64,000 nt of DNA, taken from positions 61,023-125,022 of the forward strand of contig CALFUT010000028.1 of the NCBI GenBank assembly GCA_937929805.1. The letters are read 5' to 3'. Positions 9,335 through 17,989 of the stretch are shown piece after piece (positions within the stretch are counted from its first letter, which is position 1; every line of letters starts with the position of its first letter). The position numbers were made by a program, and so were the translations under genes. The stretch is from an uncultured Pirellulaceae bacterium. Its GTDB lineage: Bacteria > Planctomycetota > Planctomycetia > Pirellulales > Pirellulaceae. Below the pieces are notes generated by a model that saw only the letters and a list, made by a program, of their open reading frames with translations, was not told the DNA's origin and searched no databases.

Positions 9335-10334
9335 TCGAGTTGCCGAATCCGTTTATTGGATGAGCCGCTACGTTGAGCGTGCCGAAAACGTTGCGCGGTT
9401 TGTGGATGTGAATTACAACCTGACGCTGGGTGATGGTGCTCCGTTGGAGGAACAGTGGTCTCCATTGGTTTATACGACGGGTGACCATCAAGATTTTGAG
9501 GAGCGCTATTCGGGGCCTTCGCGTGAGAACGTGTTGCGGTTCTTGTTGTTCGATGCAAAAAATCCGAACTCGATTTTTTCCTGCGTTGGGAATGCTCGGG
9601 AAGCCGCTCGGTCAGTCAGAGAAGTTTTGCCTTCTGGAATCTGGGAGCATTTGAACCGCTTTTACTTGCTGGTGAAGAACGCTTCAAACAAAGATGGACC
9701 GATTGCAGAGCCGTACGATTTTTGCGATTCGGTTCGCATGGCCAGCAACTTAATGATCGGTATCCAAGAGTCGTCCATGCTGCATGACGAAGCGTGGTCG
9801 TTCGTTCGCGCGGGGCGGTTCATTGAGCGAGCCGACAAGGCGTCGCGAATTGTGGACGTGCAGTACTTTTTGTTGCTGCCGAAGGTGGGCGACGTGGGGT
9901 CGACGATCGATGTGATTCGCTGGTCCAGTTTGTTGAAATCGGCGGACGCGTTGAATATGTACCGGCAAACGCACGGCCGATTGGCACCAGAAAAAGTGGC
10001 TCAGTTCTTGATTCTTGACCCAATCTTTCCTCGCTCGATACGATTCTGTGTGGCTCAGGTGGCCGATTGTTTACAGCGAATGGAGCAAGCCGGACAGGCG
10101 ATTGAGGATTTGCCTTCGGTTCGAGCGGTGACTCAGTTGCAGGCTCGACTAGATGAAATCACGATCGAACAGATTATCGACCAAGGCATGCACGCGTTCA
10201 TTGACCACGTGCAGGGTGCGTTGAATCAGTTGGGGATATCCATTCACAGTGATTACTTTAGTAAGCAGACAACTAGGTTAAGAGTTCACGGGCAGAGTCA
10301 GAAGTCGCAACCCGCAAGCCAAGTTCAAGCTTGA
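9327..10334 (+). CDS. Alpha-E domain protein (DUF403)
   Basis: A 335-aa, mostly helical protein of the alpha-E superfamily (COG2307). It opens with [29 protein letters not shown], the standard start, and continues with [31 protein letters not shown] and [17 protein letters not shown]. Such proteins almost always sit next to, or are fused to, the permuted ATP-grasp protein, as here (8-base overlap). The biochemical role is unknown. A 170-base gap separates it from the next gene, which could allow a second promoter. Confidence 0.92.
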   Translation: MLSRVAESVYWMSRYVERAENVARFVDVNYNLTLGDGAPLEEQWSPLVYTTGDHQDFEERYSGPSRENVLRFLLFDAKNPNSIFSCVGNAREAARSVREVLPSGIWEHLNRFYLLVKNASNKDGPIAEPYDFCDSVRMASNLMIGIQESSMLHDEAWSFVRAGRFIERADKASRIVDVQYFLLLPKVGDVGSTIDVIRWSSLLKSADALNMYRQTHGRLAPEKVAQFLILDPIFPRSIRFCVAQVADCLQRMEQAGQAIEDLPSVRAVTQLQARLDEITIEQIIDQGMHAFIDHVQGALNQLGISIHSDYFSKQTTRLRVHGQSQKSQPASQVQA

Positions 10335-10504
10335 TGCGACCCTTACCCGGCTACCGACCGTCACCCAGCGCATCAGCCTGTCAGAAAAAGTGATCCAGAA
10401 AAAAGCGAAGCATCCGCGAAAAAACGATGCGTGGCCAAGTAGTGGCAGGCCCATGTTGAATTTTTGAACCCACATCTTAGCAAAGCAACAACGATCAGAA
10501 AAAA

Positions 10505-13500
10505 ATGAGCATCAAAGTCGCCCTCCATCACCATACCGGATACAAGTACGATCGACCGGTTTCGCTTGGGCCGCAGGTGATCCGCCTGCGACCGGCACCC
10601 CATTGTCGGACGCCGATCGAAAGCTACTCGCTTCGGGTGTCACCGGAAAATCACTTTATCAACTGGCAACAGGACCCGCACGGGAATTTTCTAGCTCGCG
10701 TGGTTTTCGATGAAAAAGTGACGCATCTGTCGATCGATGTGGATCTGGTCGCCAACCTGTCGGTGATCAACCCGTTTGATTTTTTTATCGAGGAAGCGGC
10801 GGAGAAGTTTCCCTTCGAGTACAAGCCTGAAGAACTGGAAGAGCTGAAGCCGTATTTGGTGAAGGATAAATCCAGCGAGTTGTTGAGGGAGTATTTGAAG
10901 TCGATCGATCGAAACCACGACCGAACCATTGATTTTTTGGTCGCGTTGAATCAAAAACTTCAGGAAAGCATCCGGTACGTCGTTCGGATGGAGCCCGGTG
11001 TTCAGACCTGCGATCAAACATTGGAATTGCGTAGCGGGTCTTGCCGTGATTCGGCTTGGTTGCTGGTTCAGATTTTGCGCCACCTTGGATTCGCGGCTAG
11101 GTTTACATCCGGCTACCTAATTCAATTGAAACCAGACGTCAAATCGCTTGACGGTCCCTCGGGAACCGAGGTTGATTTCACGGATCTTCATGCTTGGACT
11201 GAGGTTTTTCTGCCCGGGGCCGGGTGGGTCGGTTTGGACCCGACCAGCGGTTTGTTTACGGGCGAAGGGCATTTGCCTTTAGCTTCGACTCCCAAGTTCA
11301 CCGGTGCCGCGGCCATTTCAGGCGGTGTCGAGGAGTGTGAAACCGAATTCGATTTTGACATGTCGATCGAACGAGTTCATGAAGACCCGCGCGTAACAAA
11401 GCCGTATACCGATCAGCAATGGGAAGCGATTGACCAATTGGGCTACCAAGTCGACCAGCAGTTGGTGGACGGGGACGTGAGGTTAACGATGGGAGGCGAG
11501 CCAACATTTGTCTCGATCGATAGTCCCAACGATCCTCAGTGGCAGACCGAAGCTTTGGGCGAGGAAAAGAATCGCTTGGCGAATGATCTGATGACGCGGA
11601 TGAAGCGTCGATTTGGGTTTGGGGCCTTGTTGCATTATGGCCAAGGGAAATGGTACCCGGGAGAGCCGCTGCCTCGTTGGGGAAAAACGTGTTACGTTCG
11701 TCAGGATGGCCAGCCATTATGGGACAACCAAGAGTTGCTGGCAGCTGAAGATGCCGATCTGGGGCACTCGTTCTATGATGCCATGGTGATGGCTCGACAG
11801 ATTGCTGGCCGCTTGGGTTTGGCAGCTGAGAACGTTTCGTCTGGCTACGAGGACGCGTTGTATCACCTCTGGGAAGAACAGCGACTGCCGGCGAACGTTG
11901 ATCTGGAACCGGCCGCTTTGAAGAACAAGTCGGGACGCAAACGACTTGCGGAGATTTTAGATCATGGCCTTGATGAACCGGTTGGGTGTGTGCTGCCGTT
12001 GCAGTACCAGTCGTGGGGCGAAAAACCGGGATGGGTCAGTGGGCCGTGGGTGACTCGATCGAACAAAGTTAATTTGATTCCGGGCGATTCGCCGATGGGC
12101 TACCGTTTGCCGATTAAATCGCTTGTTCGGGTCCCGGGTCAAAACAAGTACAACAACTTCTTCGACTTTGATCCTACTGCGGCAAGAGCTGAATTACCGG
12201 CCAGAGAAGAGTTGCGGGCCAAGCACCAAATGCCGGGATATCTTGACGATCGCCGGAGCAACCTGCAGGCGGCGACGCCTGAATTGGTCGGGCACGCTTT
12301 GGCTCACGGTGGCGACCCAAGCTTGGCATTTCACAAAACCGGAGATTCAAGCGGCACGGGGGGCTCAGGCGACGGAGGCTTGCCAAGTCAAACGCCAGCA
12401 CACGTCGATGACGGCGCTGATTTGGCTTGCCAGACCGACTCCAGCAATGGCAATGGTCGGGCGGCCGATTTGTTCGCCGCGTCATCAGCAAGCGATGGGC
12501 GTTTCGCTCCGGCCATTCCGTTCGCTTTGTGCGTAGAGCCTCGCGGCGGGACGTTGCATGTGTTCATGCCGCCGACTGAACGGCTTGAGCACTACCTTGA
12601 AGTTCTGGCGGCGGTTGAAGATACGGCTGCCGATTTGAAACTTCCCGTCGTGATCGAGGGCTACAAACCACCTTCAGACCATCGAGTAAAACACTTTAGC
12701 ATCACGCCTGATCCGGGCGTCATCGAGGTCAACGTTCAGCCTGCCGAGACGTGGGACGAACTGAAAGAGATCACTGAAGGTCTTTACGAAGACGCTTATC
12801 AATCTCGTTTGGGGACGGAGAAGTTCGAACTGGACGGGCAGCATTCGGGCACCGGTGGAGGAAATCACATTGTGCTTGGCGGAAAGTCGCCGGCGGACAG
12901 CCCCTTGCTGCGTCGGCCCGATCTCTTGCGCAGCTTGGTTGGATACTGGCAGAATCATCCTTCTTTGTCTTACCTGTTCTCAGGACGCTTTATCGGTTCG
13001 ACCAGTCAGGCACCTCGCGTCGACGAGGCCCGGGCCGACTCGTTGTACGAGCTTCAGATTGCGTTTGATGAATTAGAACGTCAGCCGAATTGCCAGCCGT
13101 GGTTGGTCGATCGGCTGTTTCGGAATTTGTTGATCGACGTGACCGGTAACACGCATCGGGCAGAATTTTGCATCGACAAGTTGTACTCGCCGGATTCAGT
13201 GACCGGCCGCTTGGGGTTGTTGGAGTTCCGTGGTTTTGAAATGCCTCCGCACGAGCGAATGAGCCTGACGCAGCAGTTGTTGTTACGGACGTTGGTCGCC
13301 AGATTTTGGAAGACGCCCTACACGCAGCCGCTGGTCGATTGGAAGACTCGATTGCATGACCAGTTCATGCTGCCTCATTTCGTTTGGCGCGATTTCGAAG
13401 ATGTGATGCTCGATTGCCAAGCGGCGGGGTACGCCATGAAGGCGGACTGGTTTGAGCCTCATTTCGAGTTTAGATTTCCGCACGTCGGTGGCTTCACTCA

Positions 13501-14020
13501 CAACAGCGTTTCGGTCAGCATCCGGCAGGCAATTGAGCCTTGGAACGTGCTGGGTGAAGAGGCGACCGGAACGGGAACGTCCCGCTATGTCGATTCGTCG
13601 ATTGAACGAATGCAGGTGAAGGTTAACGGATATGTTGACGAACGGTACTCGATCACCTGCAATGGCAGAACGCTGCCGTTCCATCCGACCGATGTGAGAG
13701 GTCAATACGTGGCGGGTGTCCGGTACCGAGCGTGGCAGCCGCCGAGTTGTTTGCACCCGACGATTCCCGTCGATGGACCGCTAACCTTCGATTTGTACGA
13801 CAATTGGCTGGGTCGAAGCGTTGACGGTTGTCGCTATCATGTCGGGCATCCCGGCGGTTTAAATCCGTCTACCCTGCCCGTCAACAGCTATGAGGCTGAG
13901 AGTCGACGGGCAGCCAGATTTACCCGAGTCGCGCATAATGGAGTGGCAATGAAGCCCCGGGAAGGCACAATCAATCGTGACTTCCCGATGACCCTTGATC
14001 TGCGGAAAGATCGAACTTGA
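10505..14020 (+). CDS. Transglutaminase-like protease with DUF2126 domain
   Basis: A large protein of 1171 aa. Residues 1-90 match the bacterial transglutaminase N-terminal region. A transglutaminase-like core follows with the triad C180 (in SGSCRDSA), H229 (in DLHAW) and D245 (in GLDPTSG). The rest is a DUF2126 module, including MGGEPTFVS, GKWYPGEPLPRW and SGRFIGSTSQAPR, with a linker of low complexity rich in Gly/Ser/Asp near 600-650. Members are predicted cysteine peptidases or amide-bond enzymes paired with ATP-grasp/alpha-E proteins. The stop overlaps the next start by 4 bases (TTGA). Confidence 0.92.
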   Translation: MSIKVALHHHTGYKYDRPVSLGPQVIRLRPAPHCRTPIESYSLRVSPENHFINWQQDPHGNFLARVVFDEKVTHLSIDVDLVANLSVINPFDFFIEEAAEKFPFEYKPEELEELKPYLVKDKSSELLREYLKSIDRNHDRTIDFLVALNQKLQESIRYVVRMEPGVQTCDQTLELRSGSCRDSAWLLVQILRHLGFAARFTSGYLIQLKPDVKSLDGPSGTEVDFTDLHAWTEVFLPGAGWVGLDPTSGLFTGEGHLPLASTPKFTGAAAISGGVEECETEFDFDMSIERVHEDPRVTKPYTDQQWEAIDQLGYQVDQQLVDGDVRLTMGGEPTFVSIDSPNDPQWQTEALGEEKNRLANDLMTRMKRRFGFGALLHYGQGKWYPGEPLPRWGKTCYVRQDGQPLWDNQELLAAEDADLGHSFYDAMVMARQIAGRLGLAAENVSSGYEDALYHLWEEQRLPANVDLEPAALKNKSGRKRLAEILDHGLDEPVGCVLPLQYQSWGEKPGWVSGPWVTRSNKVNLIPGDSPMGYRLPIKSLVRVPGQNKYNNFFDFDPTAARAELPAREELRAKHQMPGYLDDRRSNLQAATPELVGHALAHGGDPSLAFHKTGDSSGTGGSGDGGLPSQTPAHVDDGADLACQTDSSNGNGRAADLFAASSASDGRFAPAIPFALCVEPRGGTLHVFMPPTERLEHYLEVLAAVEDTAADLKLPVVIEGYKPPSDHRVKHFSITPDPGVIEVNVQPAETWDELKEITEGLYEDAYQSRLGTEKFELDGQHSGTGGGNHIVLGGKSPADSPLLRRPDLLRSLVGYWQNHPSLSYLFSGRFIGSTSQAPRVDEARADSLYELQIAFDELERQPNCQPWLVDRLFRNLLIDVTGNTHRAEFCIDKLYSPDSVTGRLGLLEFRGFEMPPHERMSLTQQLLLRTLVARFWKTPYTQPLVDWKTRLHDQFMLPHFVWRDFEDVMLDCQAAGYAMKADWFEPHFEFRFPHVGGFTHNSVSVSIRQAIEPWNVLGEEATGTGTSRYVDSSIERMQVKVNGYVDERYSITCNGRTLPFHPTDVRGQYVAGVRYRAWQPPSCLHPTIPVDGPLTFDLYDNWLGRSVDGCRYHVGHPGGLNPSTLPVNSYEAESRRAARFTRVAHNGVAMKPREGTINRDFPMTLDLRKDRT

Positions 14021-16809
14021 GTGACAATCCTGAAAACACTGACGACCCGAACCGACCTGATCAACCGCCCCGTTCGGATGGTGCTGGGGGCGATCAACCC
14101 GCGTCCCGGCCGAATGAAGGCCCGACCGATCCGCGACCACTTGGTGCCCAACCGGTTCAGGCTCAACGGCAGTCGCAGGGACAGTTTCAACAACAACTGA
14201 ATCAGTTACAGCAGCAACAGCAACAGCGATCTGCGACCAATCCCGCGTCGTCCACAATTGAACCGATTGGCTCGGGAGTTCTGGCGGACTATCAGCCGGC
14301 TGGAAAAGGCTACGACGAAAATGTGGATCAGTCAGGTACGCCTCGTCCTAAATGGCGTCAGCTGGATCAACTGCTTGGCAAAGTTGGTGCCGAAGGAATG
14401 GAGCGTCGTCGAAAGCAAATTCGGCGAATGGTTCACCAGAACGGAATTGCGTTCAGTTCCTATGGTGATCCCAAAGACCGCGAAAGGCACCTGCAACTTG
14501 ATCCGATTCCTCAAATCATTTCCAGTGACGAATGGAGTCGCATTGATTCGGCGTTGAAGCAGCGAGCCACCTTGTTGAACATGATTCTGGCGGATCTGTA
14601 CGGGCCGGGGAAGTTGATCGCTGATCGAGTTTTACCTGCCGAAGTTTTATTTGATCATCCTCACCATCAAGTTCCGTACCATGGGCTGCCTCTTCCCGGC
14701 GACCGGCATCTGCATTTCTACGGAGCCGAGTTATTCCGATCGCCATCGGGCGAGTGGTGGGTGGTTGCGGATCGAACGGACTCGCCCGGCGGGTGTGGCT
14801 TCGCGCTGGAAAATCGACTTGCCATTTCCCGAGCCTTTTCAAACGAGTATCGAAAATGCAATGTCCGCCGGCTAGCGCCTTACTTTTTGGCGGTTCGCGA
14901 ACATCTGGCCAGTCTGTCAACAAGGAATCGTGACAACCCTCAAATCGCGATCCTAAGTGCAGGTATTGGCAGCGCCAGTTATTTTGAGGACTCGTTCTTA
15001 GCGAGGTATCTCGGGTTCACGTTGGTCGAAGCGCACGATTTGGTGGTCCGGTCCGGGCTATTGATGCTGAAAACACTTGAGGGTTTAACGCCGATCGACG
15101 TTTTGATGCGACGGCAGCAAGGTAATTATCTCGATCCGTTGGAGCTTGGTGGTGGGGCTCCGGGTGTCGCCGGTATTCTACAAGTAGTCCGCGATGGGAA
15201 TCTGGTCATTGCCAGCGCGCCCGGAAGCGGGTTGGTGGAGTCGCCGGTGTTCATGGCGTTCATGCCCAGAATCTGTCGGGCGTTGATGGGAGCGGACCTT
15301 CAGATGCCCGGCGTGGCGACGTATTGGGGAGGCGAAGCGGATTCCCTTGAGCTGATTCTCGACACGATCGACGACCTCGCGTTGCTTCCTGCGTTTCGCC
15401 AGCGAACCGTTGTCGGGATGCCAGTCAGCCAGCGAAAACTGGTTGACCCTCAAGCGATGACGCGAGATGAGCGAATCGAATTGGTCCGCAACGATGCTGC
15501 GGGCTGGGTTGCACAGGAGCGGATCGTTCGTTCTTCGACGGCGGTTTGGAAAAACGGATCGATGGCGTCCGGCTATCTCTCGATGCGATCGTTTCTGGTT
15601 GCGAAAGATGAATCGTGGTGTTCACTGTCAGGCGGGTTGTCGCGCGTGAGTGATACACCATCGGAACTAATTCACAACCCGTTCCAAAAAGGTGGCACGA
15701 AAGACGTCTGGGTGGTCTCGAGTGAGCCTGTCGAGCAAGTGAGTTTACTCAACGGTGTCTCGGGTCCGCTTTCGGCTCAGCAAGGCGGAGGGTTTTTGTC
15801 CAGCCGAGTTGCCGAGAACTTGTGCTGGCTTGGGCGTTACATGGAACGAGCCGATGCGACTGCTCGGATGCTGCGAGCGGTTGTGCTTCGGTTGACGGGA
15901 GAGGTTTCGCCCGCGGAGTCGATTGAGCTTCCTGCCTTGATCCGAGCGTTGGCGGTCGAGGGTCGGATCGACGCGGGTTTTGCGATCAAAGAAATTTCAT
16001 CCCAACTGCCTGAGTTGGATCATGGTCTTGCGATTAGCTCGTTGGACCGTTCCGATCCAAACTCCCTGCGATCACTGGTGGAGAGGATTTCCTCGCTAGC
16101 GGCGCAGGTTCGCGAGCGTCTTTCGGCCGACTCGTGGCGAATTGTTCAGGAGATCAGCGACGACTTTAACCAATGTGACGCGGAGCAATGCGACCTGACC
16201 GATTTACTGGAATTGACCAGCGACTTGGTGCTTGACCTTGCTTCGTTTAACGGACTGATTAGCGAATCGATGACTCGAACGCACGGATTTCGATTTTTGA
16301 ATATCGGTCGACGATTGGAGCGTTCCCTGCAGATGATTGCGTTGGTGAAGAACTGTCTGTTGCAGAAAGATGTCGCCGAAAGCGAATTATTGGAAGCCGT
16401 TCTGGAAATTGCGGACAGCATCATGACGTACCGATCTCGTTACCATGCGAATCCTCAATTGCCTGCCGTGATCGATTTGCTGTTATCTGACGAGAAAAAT
16501 CCGCGTTCGCTGGCGTTTCAGCTGGTGGAATTGAATAACAATCTTGACTCGCTACCCGGTAATCAAGATCGGACGCAATTTCCTGTTGAGCGGCGATTGG
16601 CGATGGACGCGCTTCACTCGATTCGAATGGCAGATACAGAACAGCTTGGCGCGTCACACGTTCAGGGGAAGACCAGCCCGCTGATGGAGTTGCTTGGCAA
16701 AGTCGAAGAACTGCTACCACAGGTTTCAACTGAGGTCAGCAATCGGTTTCTCGTGCACAGTGGTCCTTTCAATCAGATGATTTCGGAATCGCTCCCGGGG
16801 CCTCAGTAG
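14017..16809 (+). CDS. Fused ATP-grasp and alpha-E protein
   Basis: 930 aa. It starts with TTG at 14017, overlapping the preceding stop by four bases. The first 85 residues are disordered and end in a glutamine-rich run (several Q6-like tracts near 50-75). Residues of about 105-575 are a permuted ATP-grasp domain (LKQRATLLNMILADLYGPGKL, ILSAGIGSASYFEDSFLARYLG, SGGLSRVSD, KGGTKDVWVV). From about 590 an alpha-E domain begins (SSRVAENLCWLGRYMERADATARML). It duplicates in one chain the two separate proteins at 7790 and 9327. The catalytic lysine/acid pattern looks less conserved than in the stand-alone copy (the VKP segment is altered), so it may be regulatory or have different specificity. Confidence 0.9.
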   Translation: MSDNPENTDDPNRPDQPPRSDGAGGDQPASRPNEGPTDPRPLGAQPVQAQRQSQGQFQQQLNQLQQQQQQRSATNPASSTIEPIGSGVLADYQPAGKGYDENVDQSGTPRPKWRQLDQLLGKVGAEGMERRRKQIRRMVHQNGIAFSSYGDPKDRERHLQLDPIPQIISSDEWSRIDSALKQRATLLNMILADLYGPGKLIADRVLPAEVLFDHPHHQVPYHGLPLPGDRHLHFYGAELFRSPSGEWWVVADRTDSPGGCGFALENRLAISRAFSNEYRKCNVRRLAPYFLAVREHLASLSTRNRDNPQIAILSAGIGSASYFEDSFLARYLGFTLVEAHDLVVRSGLLMLKTLEGLTPIDVLMRRQQGNYLDPLELGGGAPGVAGILQVVRDGNLVIASAPGSGLVESPVFMAFMPRICRALMGADLQMPGVATYWGGEADSLELILDTIDDLALLPAFRQRTVVGMPVSQRKLVDPQAMTRDERIELVRNDAAGWVAQERIVRSSTAVWKNGSMASGYLSMRSFLVAKDESWCSLSGGLSRVSDTPSELIHNPFQKGGTKDVWVVSSEPVEQVSLLNGVSGPLSAQQGGGFLSSRVAENLCWLGRYMERADATARMLRAVVLRLTGEVSPAESIELPALIRALAVEGRIDAGFAIKEISSQLPELDHGLAISSLDRSDPNSLRSLVERISSLAAQVRERLSADSWRIVQEISDDFNQCDAEQCDLTDLLELTSDLVLDLASFNGLISESMTRTHGFRFLNIGRRLERSLQMIALVKNCLLQKDVAESELLEAVLEIADSIMTYRSRYHANPQLPAVIDLLLSDEKNPRSLAFQLVELNNNLDSLPGNQDRTQFPVERRLAMDALHSIRMADTEQLGASHVQGKTSPLMELLGKVEELLPQVSTEVSNRFLVHSGPFNQMISESLPGPQ

Positions 16810-16811
16810 GT

Positions 16812-17684
16812 ATGCAATATTCCATCACGCACAAGACGACGTACGACTACGGCGACGTGGTGCCGGAGTGCTTTAACATTGTTCGGCTTTCACCCAGACC
16901 GATCGCGGATCAGGTTTGCGAATCACATGAGTTGACCATCGTTCCGGAGCCTGCCGAACGAGTGAAACGCACTGATTTTTTTGGAAATCAAATCGAGCAG
17001 TTCTCAATTGATTCGCCCCACTCTAGTTTGACGGTCACCGCTCGCACGAAGCTTAAGGTTACTTCGCGAGTGATCCCAGCTGCCGCTAGTTCGCCAGCGT
17101 GGGAGACTTTGGTGGTTCCCCAGCAGCAGGGCGAAATCGATTTACTTTCGACTCAGCTTGCGTTTGACTCGATGCATATTCGTAGTCGTCCGGAATTTGG
17201 CAAGTACGCAAAGGTTTCGTTCACTCACAACCGCCCAATTGTTGAGGCGGCGATTGAGTTGACCAGCAGGATCCACGAAGACTTCAAGTTCGATCCAGAA
17301 GCAACCGTCGTCAGCACACCTGTCGAAGAAGTGTTTCAAAAAAAGGCAGGTGTGTGTCAGGATTTTGCACATTTTCAAATCGCTTGTCTGCGATCGCTCA
17401 ATCTACCGGCCCGATACGTTAGCGGGTACTTGCGAACCTATCCGCCGCCGGGGAAACCAAGGCTCGTTGGTGCCGACGCTTCTCATGCGTGGGTTGGTAT
17501 TTACTGCGGACCCGAGATCGGTTGGTTGGATTTTGACCCAACGAATGATGTGATTCCATCGCTCGACCACGTCACCATTGGTTGGGGGCGTGACTACGCC
17601 GATGTTTGCCCTATTCAAGGTGTTTTTACCGGCGGCGGCAAAACACTCATGAGCGTTTCCGTGGATGTGGAACCGGAGGCATGA
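16812..17684 (+). CDS. Transglutaminase-like cysteine protease family protein
   Basis: 290 aa, starting two bases after the previous stop, so the last gene of the run. The N-terminal beta-domain (YSITHKTTYDYGDVVPECFNIVRLSPR) is typical of the bacterial transglutaminase N-terminal region. The triad is visible: C182 in GVCQDFAH, H225 in ASHAW and D242 in LDFDPTND. No signal peptide, so it is cytosolic. With the ATP-grasp proteins, one reading is that ligases add an amino acid or peptide and this enzyme removes or transfers it; that is inference from genomic association. Confidence 0.92.
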   Translation: MQYSITHKTTYDYGDVVPECFNIVRLSPRPIADQVCESHELTIVPEPAERVKRTDFFGNQIEQFSIDSPHSSLTVTARTKLKVTSRVIPAAASSPAWETLVVPQQQGEIDLLSTQLAFDSMHIRSRPEFGKYAKVSFTHNRPIVEAAIELTSRIHEDFKFDPEATVVSTPVEEVFQKKAGVCQDFAHFQIACLRSLNLPARYVSGYLRTYPPPGKPRLVGADASHAWVGIYCGPEIGWLDFDPTNDVIPSLDHVTIGWGRDYADVCPIQGVFTGGGKTLMSVSVDVEPEA

Positions 17685-17989
17685 GCGACCGGCATCCTGC
17701 GTTGGACGACGGCGGATTCCGGAGCACCGAAGAACGTGATGAAATCCGTCTTTTTTGAAAACAAGGCCGAAAGTAACAGGTTGGAGTCAATCGAGCGCCC
17801 TTGTAGAGCGTTAAAGGTTATGCAGCTGAATCGATTTTTGCACCATTTTGACGTGGCTATAGACATTCAGCCAAAGTCTGACGATAAACAAAGGTACGCA
17901 AACTACGGTGCCAGTGGTGCCGGAAGCAGTTATTGGCCAGTCAGTCAGATCTGAGCCGCTGTTTGTGATTAAAACGAAAGGTAGCTAAC
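17685..17989. other. Intergenic stretch, nothing recognised
   Basis: 305 bases between the transglutaminase-like gene and glgP. No clear promoter hexamers, hairpin or small gene could be defended. Confidence 0.35.
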
